The translations under genes and the position numbers were made by a program. The notes below the pieces were generated by a model that saw only the letters and a list, made by a program, of their open reading frames with translations, did not search any database and was not told where the DNA came from. 64,000 bases of DNA from Streptomyces coelicoflavus (GTDB lineage Bacteria; Actinomycetota; Actinomycetes; Streptomycetales; Streptomycetaceae): the NCBI RefSeq assembly GCF_003112555.1, contig NZ_BEWB01000022.1, positions 31,968 to 95,967 of the forward strand. The letters run 5' to 3'. Of the stretch, positions 16,393-25,173 are shown one piece after another. The first letter of the stretch is position 1, and the number at the start of each line of letters is the position of its first letter.

Positions 16393-18483
16393 ATGACTGC
16401 GGACGAATGGCCGCAACGCCTCATCCGGTTCACCAACTGGAGTCACGCGGAGGCCACCGCCGTGGAGTATTTACTCCCGGTATTGATCGCCCAGGAGTCG
16501 GAACTGGCCCAGTGGTCCTTCCTGCGGAAGCACCCCTGGTGGCGGTTGCGGTATCGGCCCGCAGGCCCGGACTCAGCAAAGGTCCTCGACGCTGCCCTGG
16601 ACGAGCTGGTCGACACCGGCGTCCTCGCCTCCTGGACACGAGGCATCTACGAACCGGAAGAGACGGCCTTCGGCGGCCCCGCCGCGATGAAGATCGCGCA
16701 CACCCTGTTCCACTACGACAGCCGTCACCTGCTGGACGAGGCGGCCCGCCAGCAGGCCGTCAGCGGCCCCCAGCTCGGCCGCCGCGAGCTGGCGGTCCTC
16801 CTGCTCAGCGTGGCGATGCGCGCGGCGGGACTCGACTGGTACGAGCAGGGCGACGTCTGGGCGAGGATCGCGGCCGAACGCCTCGGCGACGAGGTTCGTA
16901 GTCCGCAACGGCACCGGGCCGCTGTCCACCGGTTGATGACCGTCGACGTCGGCACCACTAGCCGCAGCGTCGCCCGGGGCCGACTGGCGCCGCTGGCCGA
17001 GTGGATAACCACCTTCGAGTGGTTCGGCCAGCAGCTCGCCGACCTCAACCGCCAGGGCCGCCTGGAACGAGGGCTGCGGGCCCTGATCGCCCACCACGGC
17101 ATCTTCCACTTCAACCGCTTGGGCCTCCCCACCGAGGACCAGCACACCTTGTCAACACTCGCGAAAGAGGTAGTCATGGGAACGAACGACAACGCCGCGT
17201 CCACCCAAGCTGAGGGGGCACCGGTCACTACGGTCAACGGGGTGAACAGTGACACCATCGAAGCCCCTTCCGCCGGCCGTCTGCGCTCCCAGTTGATCGA
17301 CCATCTGGTCGAGACCGGGTGCGTGCGCACGCCCCGGGTGGAGGAGGCCATGCGGACCGTGCCCCGTCACCTCTTCGTCCCGAACGCCCCGCTGGAGAAG
17401 GCGTACGGGAACGCACCCGTGGACACGAAGTTCGACGGGTCCGGGCGCTCCATCAGCTGCGCCTCCCAGCCCGACATCGTCGCCATGATGCTGGAACAGC
17501 TCGACGTCCATCCCGGCCAGAAGATCCTGGAGCTGGGGGCCGGCACCGGCTTCAACGCCGGACTCCTGGGCTACCTCGTCGGCGAGACGGGGCACGTCAC
17601 CACGATCGACGTGGACGAGGACATCGTGGACGGAGCGCGCGGCGGACTGGCCGCCGCCGACATCCACAACGTGGAAGTGATCCTCGGAGACGGAGCAGTC
17701 GGCCACGCCCCCAACGCGCCGTACGACCGCATCGAAGCCACCGTCGGCGCCCACGGCGTTCCCCACGCCTGGCTCGAACAGCTCGCCCCCGGCGGACGGC
17801 TCCTCACCCCGTTGCGCCTGCGCGGCAGCGTCTCCCGCTCGATCGCCTTCGAGAACCAGGACGGAGCCTGGCGCAGCGTCGGCAGCCAGATGAACACGTT
17901 CATGCCGCTGCGCCGGGGCATCGCCGACGACCCGCGCGTCTTCGTGCCCCTGGACCCCGACCACACCGTCACCCTCGTCACCAACGGGGACCAGAAGGTC
18001 GACGCGGACGCCCTGAGCAACATCTTCCGCCAGCCGCGCACCGAGGCGTGGACGGACGTCACCTTCCGCGGCCCGGAGTCGGCGGAATACCTGGAGCTAT
18101 GGCTCACCTGCGCCATGCCCAACGGCCTGAGCCGGATGCCCGCCAAGAACAAGGCCATCGAGAATGGGCTGGTCACCGCCCCCTACCCGTCCTCGACCGC
18201 GGTCTTCGAGGACGGCACCCTCGCCTACCTCACCCGGCGCCCGTACGCGAAGAAGGCCCCCGACGGCGCCACCCTGTACGAGTTCGGTGTCATCGGCCAC
18301 GGCCCCGACGCCGAAGCCCTCGCCTCAGACGTCGCGGACCAGATCCGCACCTGGGACCAGGACTTCCGAGCGCTCGACGTCGGCTTCGAGATCCAGCCGC
18401 TCGACGCGACCCCGCTCGCGCCGAAGCCCGGCCGCTTCGCCTTCGACAACCCGCTCAACCGCATCGTCATCGAATGGCAGTGA
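16393..18483 (+). CDS. fusion: thiopeptide-type dehydratase-like domain + FxLD-system PIMT methyltransferase
   Basis: This one ORF of 696 residues has two parts. Residues ~1-255 resemble the stand-alone thiopeptide-type/SpaB_C domain (ESELAQWSFLRKHPWWRLRY, LARGRLAPLAEW-like stretch, HHGIFHFNRLGL). Residues ~262-696 are a protein-L-isoaspartate methyltransferase-like enzyme with SAM motif ILELGAGTGFNAGLLG near 377 and the FxLD-family C-terminal extension. PIMT-type enzymes in lanthipeptide clusters methylate Asp, giving succinimide or isoaspartate. The likely target is the Asp-Gly before the first core Cys. An internal ATG at 17176 with AAAGAGG before it could also make the methyltransferase alone. 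Confidence 0.82.
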   Translation: MTADEWPQRLIRFTNWSHAEATAVEYLLPVLIAQESELAQWSFLRKHPWWRLRYRPAGPDSAKVLDAALDELVDTGVLASWTRGIYEPEETAFGGPAAMKIAHTLFHYDSRHLLDEAARQQAVSGPQLGRRELAVLLLSVAMRAAGLDWYEQGDVWARIAAERLGDEVRSPQRHRAAVHRLMTVDVGTTSRSVARGRLAPLAEWITTFEWFGQQLADLNRQGRLERGLRALIAHHGIFHFNRLGLPTEDQHTLSTLAKEVVMGTNDNAASTQAEGAPVTTVNGVNSDTIEAPSAGRLRSQLIDHLVETGCVRTPRVEEAMRTVPRHLFVPNAPLEKAYGNAPVDTKFDGSGRSISCASQPDIVAMMLEQLDVHPGQKILELGAGTGFNAGLLGYLVGETGHVTTIDVDEDIVDGARGGLAAADIHNVEVILGDGAVGHAPNAPYDRIEATVGAHGVPHAWLEQLAPGGRLLTPLRLRGSVSRSIAFENQDGAWRSVGSQMNTFMPLRRGIADDPRVFVPLDPDHTVTLVTNGDQKVDADALSNIFRQPRTEAWTDVTFRGPESAEYLELWLTCAMPNGLSRMPAKNKAIENGLVTAPYPSSTAVFEDGTLAYLTRRPYAKKAPDGATLYEFGVIGHGPDAEALASDVADQIRTWDQDFRALDVGFEIQPLDATPLAPKPGRFAFDNPLNRIVIEWQ

Positions 18484-18484
18484 C

Positions 18485-19609
18485 ATGGACGTCAGCCAGA
18501 TAGCGAAGCGGTTCCCGCTCGTTGCCCGTCCACGTCCAGCGTGCCCGCCCCTCGCTGAACGGGTCCGCGAGATCACCGACCTCGCAGCCGCCGCCGAGCG
18601 CGACGGCAACGTGACCTCCGCGACCGTCGCCCTGAACAAGGCGGCGCTGATCGCGAGCGACTGCGGCATGCCGGACCTGGCGCGCACTCTGTGCTGGCGT
18701 CACGCCGAGGCCGTCCTGCGCACCCAACCCCTGGGCGCGCAGGAAGCCCGGTACGCCCTGGAACCCCTGGTCAACCTGGCCCGACTACGCATCCGCGACG
18801 GCGACGGGCACGGCGCATACCACCTGCTCGACTCCCTGACCCGAGCAGTCAGATCGAAGACCGAAGCGGTCATCGACGGCCGCACCACGTCCTTCCAGCA
18901 CCTCACGACGTCGGCAGCTGATCATCAACAGGTGTGCCAATGGCTGTGGACCGTCCTCCTCGGCGACGGAACCCGTGCCCTCGTCGCAGCAGGCGAATGG
19001 GACCGCGCACGGGCGCACAGCAGGCAGCACCGGGGCATAGGCCAGCGTCTCTTCGACGGGCGTCAAGTGGAAGTGATCGTCCGCTGCCTCGGCGAGCAGT
19101 CCAGCGACGCGCTGACGTTCCTGCACACGAGCCATCTGGTGGAGCCATGGGAGCAATCCGTCGCGGCAGCGCTCACCGTCCTCTGCCACAGGGCAGCCGA
19201 CGAGCACCCGGTCGAGCCGATCGACAAGATGGTGCAGCGCTACTTGGCCCTCGACTCGGCTCCCGAACTTGCCGTCTTTCGCTCCCGTGTGGGACTAGTC
19301 GTGCTCGACCTCTCCTCAAAGACCCGACAGGCCGCAGCAGTGCGCCGTCTCACCTGCGAAGCGATGACACAGACAGACGGGTACGTCGCACGCGACGTCC
19401 TGGCCCACCCTGTGTGCCGCAAAGCGCTAAGCCACGGCGAGCACCGTACGCTTTCCGCCGCCATCGCCTCAGCCGGCCTCGGTCAGGGGCACATCCCCGA
19501 ACCCCTGACACAGGCCCTGCTGGCTGCTGCGTCCGTCTCGGCGGATGTATGGGAGCGCTACGTCAACCGTCGAGCCAGCCCCGGCTCGTCGCACCGCCTC
19601 GACTCTTGA
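18485..19609 (+). CDS. helical helper protein of the FxLD cluster, unknown function
   Basis: This 374-residue, mostly helical protein starts one base after the methyltransferase stop. Segments such as TVALNKAALIASDCGMPDLA and AALTVLCHRAADEHP look TPR-like, but no catalytic motif is visible. A degraded homologue follows the second methyltransferase (20949-21430), sharing VFxxRxGL and the SAAIASAGLG/TAVIAAAGLG end. The methyltransferase-helper pair therefore looks like a unit. A role in regulation or substrate recognition is only a guess. Confidence 0.6.
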   Translation: MDVSQIAKRFPLVARPRPACPPLAERVREITDLAAAAERDGNVTSATVALNKAALIASDCGMPDLARTLCWRHAEAVLRTQPLGAQEARYALEPLVNLARLRIRDGDGHGAYHLLDSLTRAVRSKTEAVIDGRTTSFQHLTTSAADHQQVCQWLWTVLLGDGTRALVAAGEWDRARAHSRQHRGIGQRLFDGRQVEVIVRCLGEQSSDALTFLHTSHLVEPWEQSVAAALTVLCHRAADEHPVEPIDKMVQRYLALDSAPELAVFRSRVGLVVLDLSSKTRQAAAVRRLTCEAMTQTDGYVARDVLAHPVCRKALSHGEHRTLSAAIASAGLGQGHIPEPLTQALLAAASVSADVWERYVNRRASPGSSHRLDS

Positions 19610-19661
19610 CCGCGACGGCGAGCCCCTTGGCGTTACGTCGCCTGCACACCGAAGGAGCTGA

Positions 19662-20944
19662 CGTGTCTACCCGCGGGTCCCGCCCTGGGTCCCTAGCCTC
19701 CCGAACGGAGATCACCGTGACAGCCAGTACCGCCCCCACCAACCCGGACGAGGCCCTGGCCCAGCGGCTCATCGACAGCGGCCACCTGCACAGCCAGGCG
19801 GCCATCGACGCCGTCCGCACCACCGACCGGCACGCCTTCCTGCCCGGCGTCGACCTGGAGAGCGCGTACAAGGAGGACGCGGTCCCGATCAAGCACGACG
19901 AGCACGGGGAGATGATCTCCTGCATCTCCGCGCCGTCCATCGTCGCCACCCAGCTCGAACAGCTCGGCGCCCAGCCCGGTCACAAGGTCCTGGAAGCCGG
20001 AGCAGCCACCGGCTACAACGCCGCCCTCCTCGGCAAGATCGTCTCCCCCGGCGGGCAGGTGTGGACCCTCGACGTCGACCAGGACCTCGTCGCCGGCGCG
20101 AGCCGCCACCTCGCCGAGGCCGGCGTCGACAACGCCACCGCGGTGATGGCCGACGGCGCGGCCGGGCTGCCCGAGCACGCTCCCTTCGACCGGATCATCT
20201 TCACCGTCGGCTCGGGCGACGTCCCCGTGAAGATCCTCGACCAGCTCGCCCCCGGCGGGCGCCTGGTCCTGCCGATGCGCATCCGCGGGAGCATCTCCCG
20301 CTCCTTCGCCTTCGAACGCGACGGGGAGACGTGGAAGACCGTCTCCTGCGAGATGGCCACCTTCATCCCGCTGCGCAAGGGCGTCTGCGACAACGTGTAC
20401 ACGCTGGTGCCGATGACCGGCGAGGGCAACGTGCGCCTGGAGACGTTCAGCGAGCAGGACGTCGACCGCGACGCCCTGCGCACCGTCCTCGACCAGCAGC
20501 AGACCAAGATGTACACCGGGGTGAAGTTCCGCCAGGGCTCCGCCTGGGAGTGGCTGTACCTGTACCTGGCCTGCGTGCTGCCCAACGGCCTGTCCCGCCT
20601 GCCGGGCCAGCGCCGCGGATTCACCCCGCACTTCGGGTGGGGGCTCCATGGCCGCCCTCGACGCCGGGTCGCTCGCGTACCTGACCGTCCGCGAGGGCGA
20701 GGACGAGAAGGGCCGGTACTGGGAGGCCGGCGTGATCGGCCACGGCGAGGCAGGGGCCGACCTCGCCGAGCGCGTGGTGATCGAGATCCGCGCCTGGGAC
20801 GCGACCGGCGGCAACGCCGCCCCCGAGCCGGGCTTCCGGATGGCCGTCGCCGACTCGCGCGAACGGCTGACGCCCAACGACCCGCGCTTCGTCGTCGACA
20901 AGCCTTACAGCCGGCTGGTCGTCGACTGGGCGCGCAAGGGCTGA
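19662..20944 (+). pseudogene. second FxLD-system methyltransferase, frameshifted
   Basis: A second PIMT-like methyltransferase has SAM motif VLEAGAATGYNAALLG (about 19990-20035) and close similarity to the first (SISRSFAFERDGETWKTV, LACVLPNGLSRLPG). The reading frame breaks at a run of five G near 20632-20640: the upstream frame reads FGWGLHGR, while the downstream frame from 20648 reads MAALDAGSLAYLTV and continues to 20944. Removing one G restores FGWGSMAALDAGS. GTG 19662 has AAGGAG before it (19651-19656); GTG 19717 is an alternative. Whether this is decay or a sequencing error is open. Confidence 0.8.
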
Positions 20945-20948
20945 GCCG

Positions 20949-21430
20949 GTGATCCCCGCGATAGCCAGCCGCATCCCCCTGGTCCGCCGCACCAAGGCGC
21001 CCGCGCTCCCCCTGCAGGCGCACTGCTGGCCCGCCGAGGCCCCGTCCCGGGAGACGATCTCGACCGCACAGTGGAGGAAGCCGTCCGGCTCCTTGCCCAT
21101 CCCGATCCGCCGACCGCCGTCTTCCAGGCCCGAACGGGCCTGTCAGCCCTGGAAGTGGATCGCGCCGGCCGCCATCATGCGCGGATACTCGAGTCCCTCG
21201 TCAGCGTCGCACGACTCGACGCCTACGCCGCACGAGAGGCTCTGCACAACCCCGTCGCTGCGTCAGCCCTGGCCGAGCAGGCGACCGGAGCGCTGACCGC
21301 GGTGATCGCCGCGGCCGGACTGGGAGCCGGCGCTCTGTCCGCCCCCGACCACGAGGCCCTGAGGGGCGCGGTCGGCCACGCCGAGAGGGAGCTGGAAAAG
21401 CTGCTGCAGGCCGATTCCCATACCGGTTAG
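20949..21430 (+). pseudogene. remnant of a second helper gene (paralogue of 18485-19609)
   Basis: From GTG 20949 the frame reads IPAIASRIPLVRRTKAPALP, resembling the start of the helper at 18485 (VSQIAKRFPLVARPRPACPP). It then loses similarity. From about 21060, in another frame, EEAVRLLAHPDPPTAVFQAR and TAVIAAAGLG match the helper's C-terminal third. The middle (~200 codons) is missing and the frames differ, so this is a deletion remnant. It mirrors the order methyltransferase-helper. Confidence 0.65.
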
Positions 21431-21664
21431 GAGGGGGTGACCTTCTCTGCCGAGGCGTACTGCTCACGTGGTGTGGCGGTGTCGGCGTTTCGGCCATTTC
21501 CTGCCCGCAGCCGCTCCAAGCCAGACCAGGGATGTGGCGCCTGCGGGTTCCACGGACGCAGGGAATCACGGGCTTTCCAGCACGACCGAATGACGTGTGT
21601 TCGATATCGCAACCGCGTCGTTAGACCTCACGACCTTGCCGCAGCGACCGTCCCAGGGGGAACG

Positions 21665-23605
21665 ATGACCTCGGCCGTTACACAGGACCAGCCGCCACAA
21701 CCACCCAAGGGGACCGCGCCGGCCAGCGAACATCGGGACGCCGGTGTTCGAGAAGAGGAATACCTCTACCGCGACGAGTCCAGGCTCCAGGCCGGCTCCC
21801 TGCTGACCTCCCGTACCATGGCGCGGCGCCTGCCCTCGCTGGTGCGGCGCTCGGTGCGGATGGCCTGGCGCGTGGACCGCGGCGCGACCGTCGGCCTGTT
21901 GATCTGCCAGATCGGCACCGGCGTCCTCGCGGCCCTCGGCCTCCTGGCCGTCACGGGCACGATCACCGCACTGGTCTCCGCAGGCGACATCACCGCACGA
22001 CTGTGGGACGCGGCCCCGCAACTGGCCGTGATCGCCGCCGCCGCCGGCCTGCGCGCGTTGCTGGGCATCGCCGTCGTCTGGCTCACCGGCCGTCTGCGCC
22101 CGGTTCTCGGCCGGGCGGCGGAGCTGACGATGATCGAGGCCGCGCTCGGCGCGGAGCTGGCCGCCAACAACAAGCCCGGCTACAACGACGCCTACGACAT
22201 CGCCGACCGCGGCGCCCAGGTCACCCCCGACCTCGTCGAAGAAGCGCAGGACGTGCTGGCGGCCACCGCCACGCTGGCGGCCGGCGCCACCGTCCTGACC
22301 GTCCTGCACCCCCTGCTCCTCCCCCTGCTCTTCCTTGCCTGTCTGCCGCAGGCCGCCGCGTACGTGCGCTCCGCACGCGTGCTCTACCTCGCCGGGCTGG
22401 AGACCTCCGGGCGGCGCCGGATGCTGGGCAAGCTTCGCTGGCACATGGCCTATCAGGAGTCCAGCGAGGAGATGCGCGCCTGCCTGGCCGGCCCCTTCCT
22501 GATCGGGCGGTACCGCCGGCTGGCCGCCTCGGTCAACGACGCCGAGCGCAAGGCCGCCAACACCGGTGCCTGGATGGGACTGGCCGGGGCCGTCGCCGGC
22601 GGGGTCGCCTCGACCGCGGTGTGGGCGGCGCTGCTGTGGCTCCTGGCCTCCGGGCGGATGAGCCTGGCGGCCGGCGGAGGCGCCGTCTTCGCCCTGCAGA
22701 CCGCCACCGGCTCGGTGCGCGGCATCATCAACGGAGGGGCCCGCCTGGTGCGCACCGGCTGGTACGTGCAGGACTGGCAGAACTTCCTCGACAACGCCCA
22801 CGGCCAGGCCATGGCCGACTCCCGCGGCACCGCGTCAGTCTCCGCGGCCCCGGAGCGCTTTGAGGTCCGTGACGTCACCTACCGATACGACGGCGCGCCC
22901 AAGGACAGCCTGAGCAACGTCTCCCTGCATGTGAAGCGCGGCGAGATCGTGGCACTGGTCGGTGAGAACGGCTCCGGCAAGACGACTCTGTCGCGCCTGC
23001 TGTGCGGGCTGCTGCTGCCCACCGAAGGGGACGTGGCCTGGGACCATGCCTCCACCGCGGACCTGGACCCGTGGAGGTCGTGGGAACACGTCGCGCTGGT
23101 ACCGCAGAAGTTCACCTACCTGCCGCTGACGATGCGCGACAACATCACCTTCGGGCAGGGCGACACCAGCGACGCGGCCCTGCTCGCCGCCTGCGAGGCG
23201 TCCGGCGCCGCGGAGATGCTTCCCCATCTCCGCTCGGGCCTGAACACCCTCCTGACCAGCGAGTGGTTCGGAGGACAGCAGCTCTCCGGAGGGCAGTGGC
23301 AACGCCTGGTCCTCACCCGCGCGTTCCACCGGCAAGCAGCGCTGCTGGTGATGGACGAACCCACAGCCGCCCTCGACGCCTGCGCCGAGCACCGGATCTT
23401 CGCCGGCCTGCGCGAACTGGCAAAGGACCGCGCCATCCTGCTGATCACGCACCGCCTCAGCAACGTGGCCGTCGCCGACCGGATCGTGGTGCTGGACGAA
23501 GGGCGGACCGTCCAGGAGGGAACCTACGCCCAACTCACACAGCAGCCAGGGCTGTTCCGGTCCCTGTGGGAGCTGCAACGCCGGATGAGCGGCGACGCCC
23601 CCTGA
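21665..23605 (+). CDS. ABC transporter, fused permease and ATPase (lanthipeptide export)
   Basis: This 646-residue half-transporter has about six membrane segments between residues ~70 and 350 (e.g. VGLLICQIGTGVLAALGLLA). The nucleotide-binding domain has Walker A GENGSGKTT near 433, signature QQLSGGQWQR near 538, Walker B LLVMDEP near 560 and the H-loop ITHRLSN. There is no N-terminal C39 peptidase, so the leader must be removed by another protease; none is visible nearby. ATG 21665 follows CAGGGGGAAC. A 234-bp gap upstream probably holds its own promoter. Confidence 0.85.
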   Translation: MTSAVTQDQPPQPPKGTAPASEHRDAGVREEEYLYRDESRLQAGSLLTSRTMARRLPSLVRRSVRMAWRVDRGATVGLLICQIGTGVLAALGLLAVTGTITALVSAGDITARLWDAAPQLAVIAAAAGLRALLGIAVVWLTGRLRPVLGRAAELTMIEAALGAELAANNKPGYNDAYDIADRGAQVTPDLVEEAQDVLAATATLAAGATVLTVLHPLLLPLLFLACLPQAAAYVRSARVLYLAGLETSGRRRMLGKLRWHMAYQESSEEMRACLAGPFLIGRYRRLAASVNDAERKAANTGAWMGLAGAVAGGVASTAVWAALLWLLASGRMSLAAGGGAVFALQTATGSVRGIINGGARLVRTGWYVQDWQNFLDNAHGQAMADSRGTASVSAAPERFEVRDVTYRYDGAPKDSLSNVSLHVKRGEIVALVGENGSGKTTLSRLLCGLLLPTEGDVAWDHASTADLDPWRSWEHVALVPQKFTYLPLTMRDNITFGQGDTSDAALLAACEASGAAEMLPHLRSGLNTLLTSEWFGGQQLSGGQWQRLVLTRAFHRQAALLVMDEPTAALDACAEHRIFAGLRELAKDRAILLITHRLSNVAVADRIVVLDEGRTVQEGTYAQLTQQPGLFRSLWELQRRMSGDAP

Positions 23606-23694
23606 TCGCCGGGCCGGGCCACCGGTCCGCCGGACAGAGACACCAGCCCGTTCCCGATGCTCCCTCAGCCCCACGTCCCTGCGAGGTAGTCCCC

Positions 23695-25173
23695 ATGTCG
23701 TTGTCGCACCACCACATCCGCACCACCGTCGATACCTACCTCGCCCGTCACCCTCACGAGCGCGAGCAGCTCAGCGTCCTCCCGGACGCCCTCGACCGGC
23801 CTGGCGAGGACATCGCCAGCCGCTCGACCTTCACCGGGCACGTCACCTGCGGCGCGATCGTCGTCGACCATCTCGGCCGCATCCTGCACGTGCTGCACCT
23901 GGCTAGCGGGAAGGTCCTCGTCCCCGGCGGACACACTGAGCCCACCGACGACTCCCTGGCAGCGGCGGCCCTCCGCGAACTGCACGAGGAGACCGGGATC
24001 CCGGCTCGGGCCGTCACGCCGTGGCCGGGCTACGAGACCGTGCCGCTGGACATCGACATCCACGACACCGACGCCCATCCGGGCAAGGGCGAGCCCGCAC
24101 ACCAGCACTTCGACCTCCGGTTCCTCTTCCGCCTGCGGACGACCGAGGTGTCGGTCGTGCTGCAGGAAGAGGAGGTCGGCGGCATCGAGTGGCGTCCCGT
24201 GGACTGGGTAACTTCCCCGACACTGCGCGAGAAGCTGCTCAAACTGCCGCTCCAGGTCGAACCCGAGACGGCCAACGCCTCCGCCCTGATCTACAACGAC
24301 CGCGGCGAGTACCTGCTCCATCTCCGCGACTACTTCCCCGGACAGATCTGGGAGCCGGGCATGTGGTCCCTGCTCGGGGGCGGCCGAGAGCCCCAGGACG
24401 CCACCCTGGAACACACCGTGCGGCGCGAACTGGCCGAGGAAGCCGGCCTCGATCTCGCCAGCCTGTCCCCGTTCGGCACCGAGTACGCCTCCCACGACGA
24501 TGGCACGACCGTACCCATCGCCATCTACGCCGGCCGCTGGAACGGCGACCCGCGCGAACTCCACCTGACCGAAGGAGTAATGCTCGCCTGGTTCGCCCCC
24601 GACGACCTCCACCGCCTGCGCATCGCGGACACGACCAGCGACCTCATACGGCGCCACGCCGCCGGCCACCCGCCGATGCGGAGCGGACCCGAGGCCGAGC
24701 CCGAGGAACAGCGTCTGGCGCCACCGCACGGCACGGTCCCCAACATCATCGGCCTCCACCTCTACCTGGAACGCCCGGACGGGACGGTGCTGCTCGGGCT
24801 GCGCCACCCCGACTCCGCGTTCGCGCCGTCCACCTGGCACGTCCTGGCCGGCCACTGCGAACAGGAGAACGCCACCGACTGCCTGATCAGGGAGGCGATG
24901 GAGGAAGCCGGCCTGCACATCGAGCGCCAGGACGTCCAACTCGTCCACGTCGTCCACCACATCGACAAGCCCAGGAACCCGCCCCGCATGGGCCTGTTCT
25001 TCCGCGCCCGCACCTGGAGCGGCGAGCCGGTGCTGCGCGAGCCGGACAAGTGCACCCAGTGGAAATTCTGGGACCCCGCCGCCCTTCCCGACGACCTCGT
25101 CCCCTACACCCGACAGGCCATCGAGAAGATCCAGAACGACGAGCTGTACAGCGAGACAGGCTGGCCCGCATGA
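23695..25173 (+). CDS. triple NUDIX-domain protein
   Basis: This 492-residue protein has three NUDIX repeats in tandem, with boxes near residues 78 (GGHTEPTDDSLAAAALRELH then EETG), 227 (GGGREPQDATLEHTVRRELA then EEAG) and 384 (AGHCEQENATDCLIREAMEE). All keep the RE..EE metal-binding core; the first two have D or A where the box has its earlier Glu. NUDIX enzymes cleave nucleoside-diphosphate-X bonds. Three full domains in one chain is unusual. ATG 23695 is chosen because the longer open frame is antisense-like. The stop overlaps the next ATG (ATGA). Confidence 0.85.
   Translation: MSLSHHHIRTTVDTYLARHPHEREQLSVLPDALDRPGEDIASRSTFTGHVTCGAIVVDHLGRILHVLHLASGKVLVPGGHTEPTDDSLAAAALRELHEETGIPARAVTPWPGYETVPLDIDIHDTDAHPGKGEPAHQHFDLRFLFRLRTTEVSVVLQEEEVGGIEWRPVDWVTSPTLREKLLKLPLQVEPETANASALIYNDRGEYLLHLRDYFPGQIWEPGMWSLLGGGREPQDATLEHTVRRELAEEAGLDLASLSPFGTEYASHDDGTTVPIAIYAGRWNGDPRELHLTEGVMLAWFAPDDLHRLRIADTTSDLIRRHAAGHPPMRSGPEAEPEEQRLAPPHGTVPNIIGLHLYLERPDGTVLLGLRHPDSAFAPSTWHVLAGHCEQENATDCLIREAMEEAGLHIERQDVQLVHVVHHIDKPRNPPRMGLFFRARTWSGEPVLREPDKCTQWKFWDPAALPDDLVPYTRQAIEKIQNDELYSETGWPA

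Noticed and set aside
17319..18503. 394-codon plus frame inside the methyltransferase fusion
   Set aside because: It is an Arg-rich out-of-frame shadow of a gene with clear SAM motifs.
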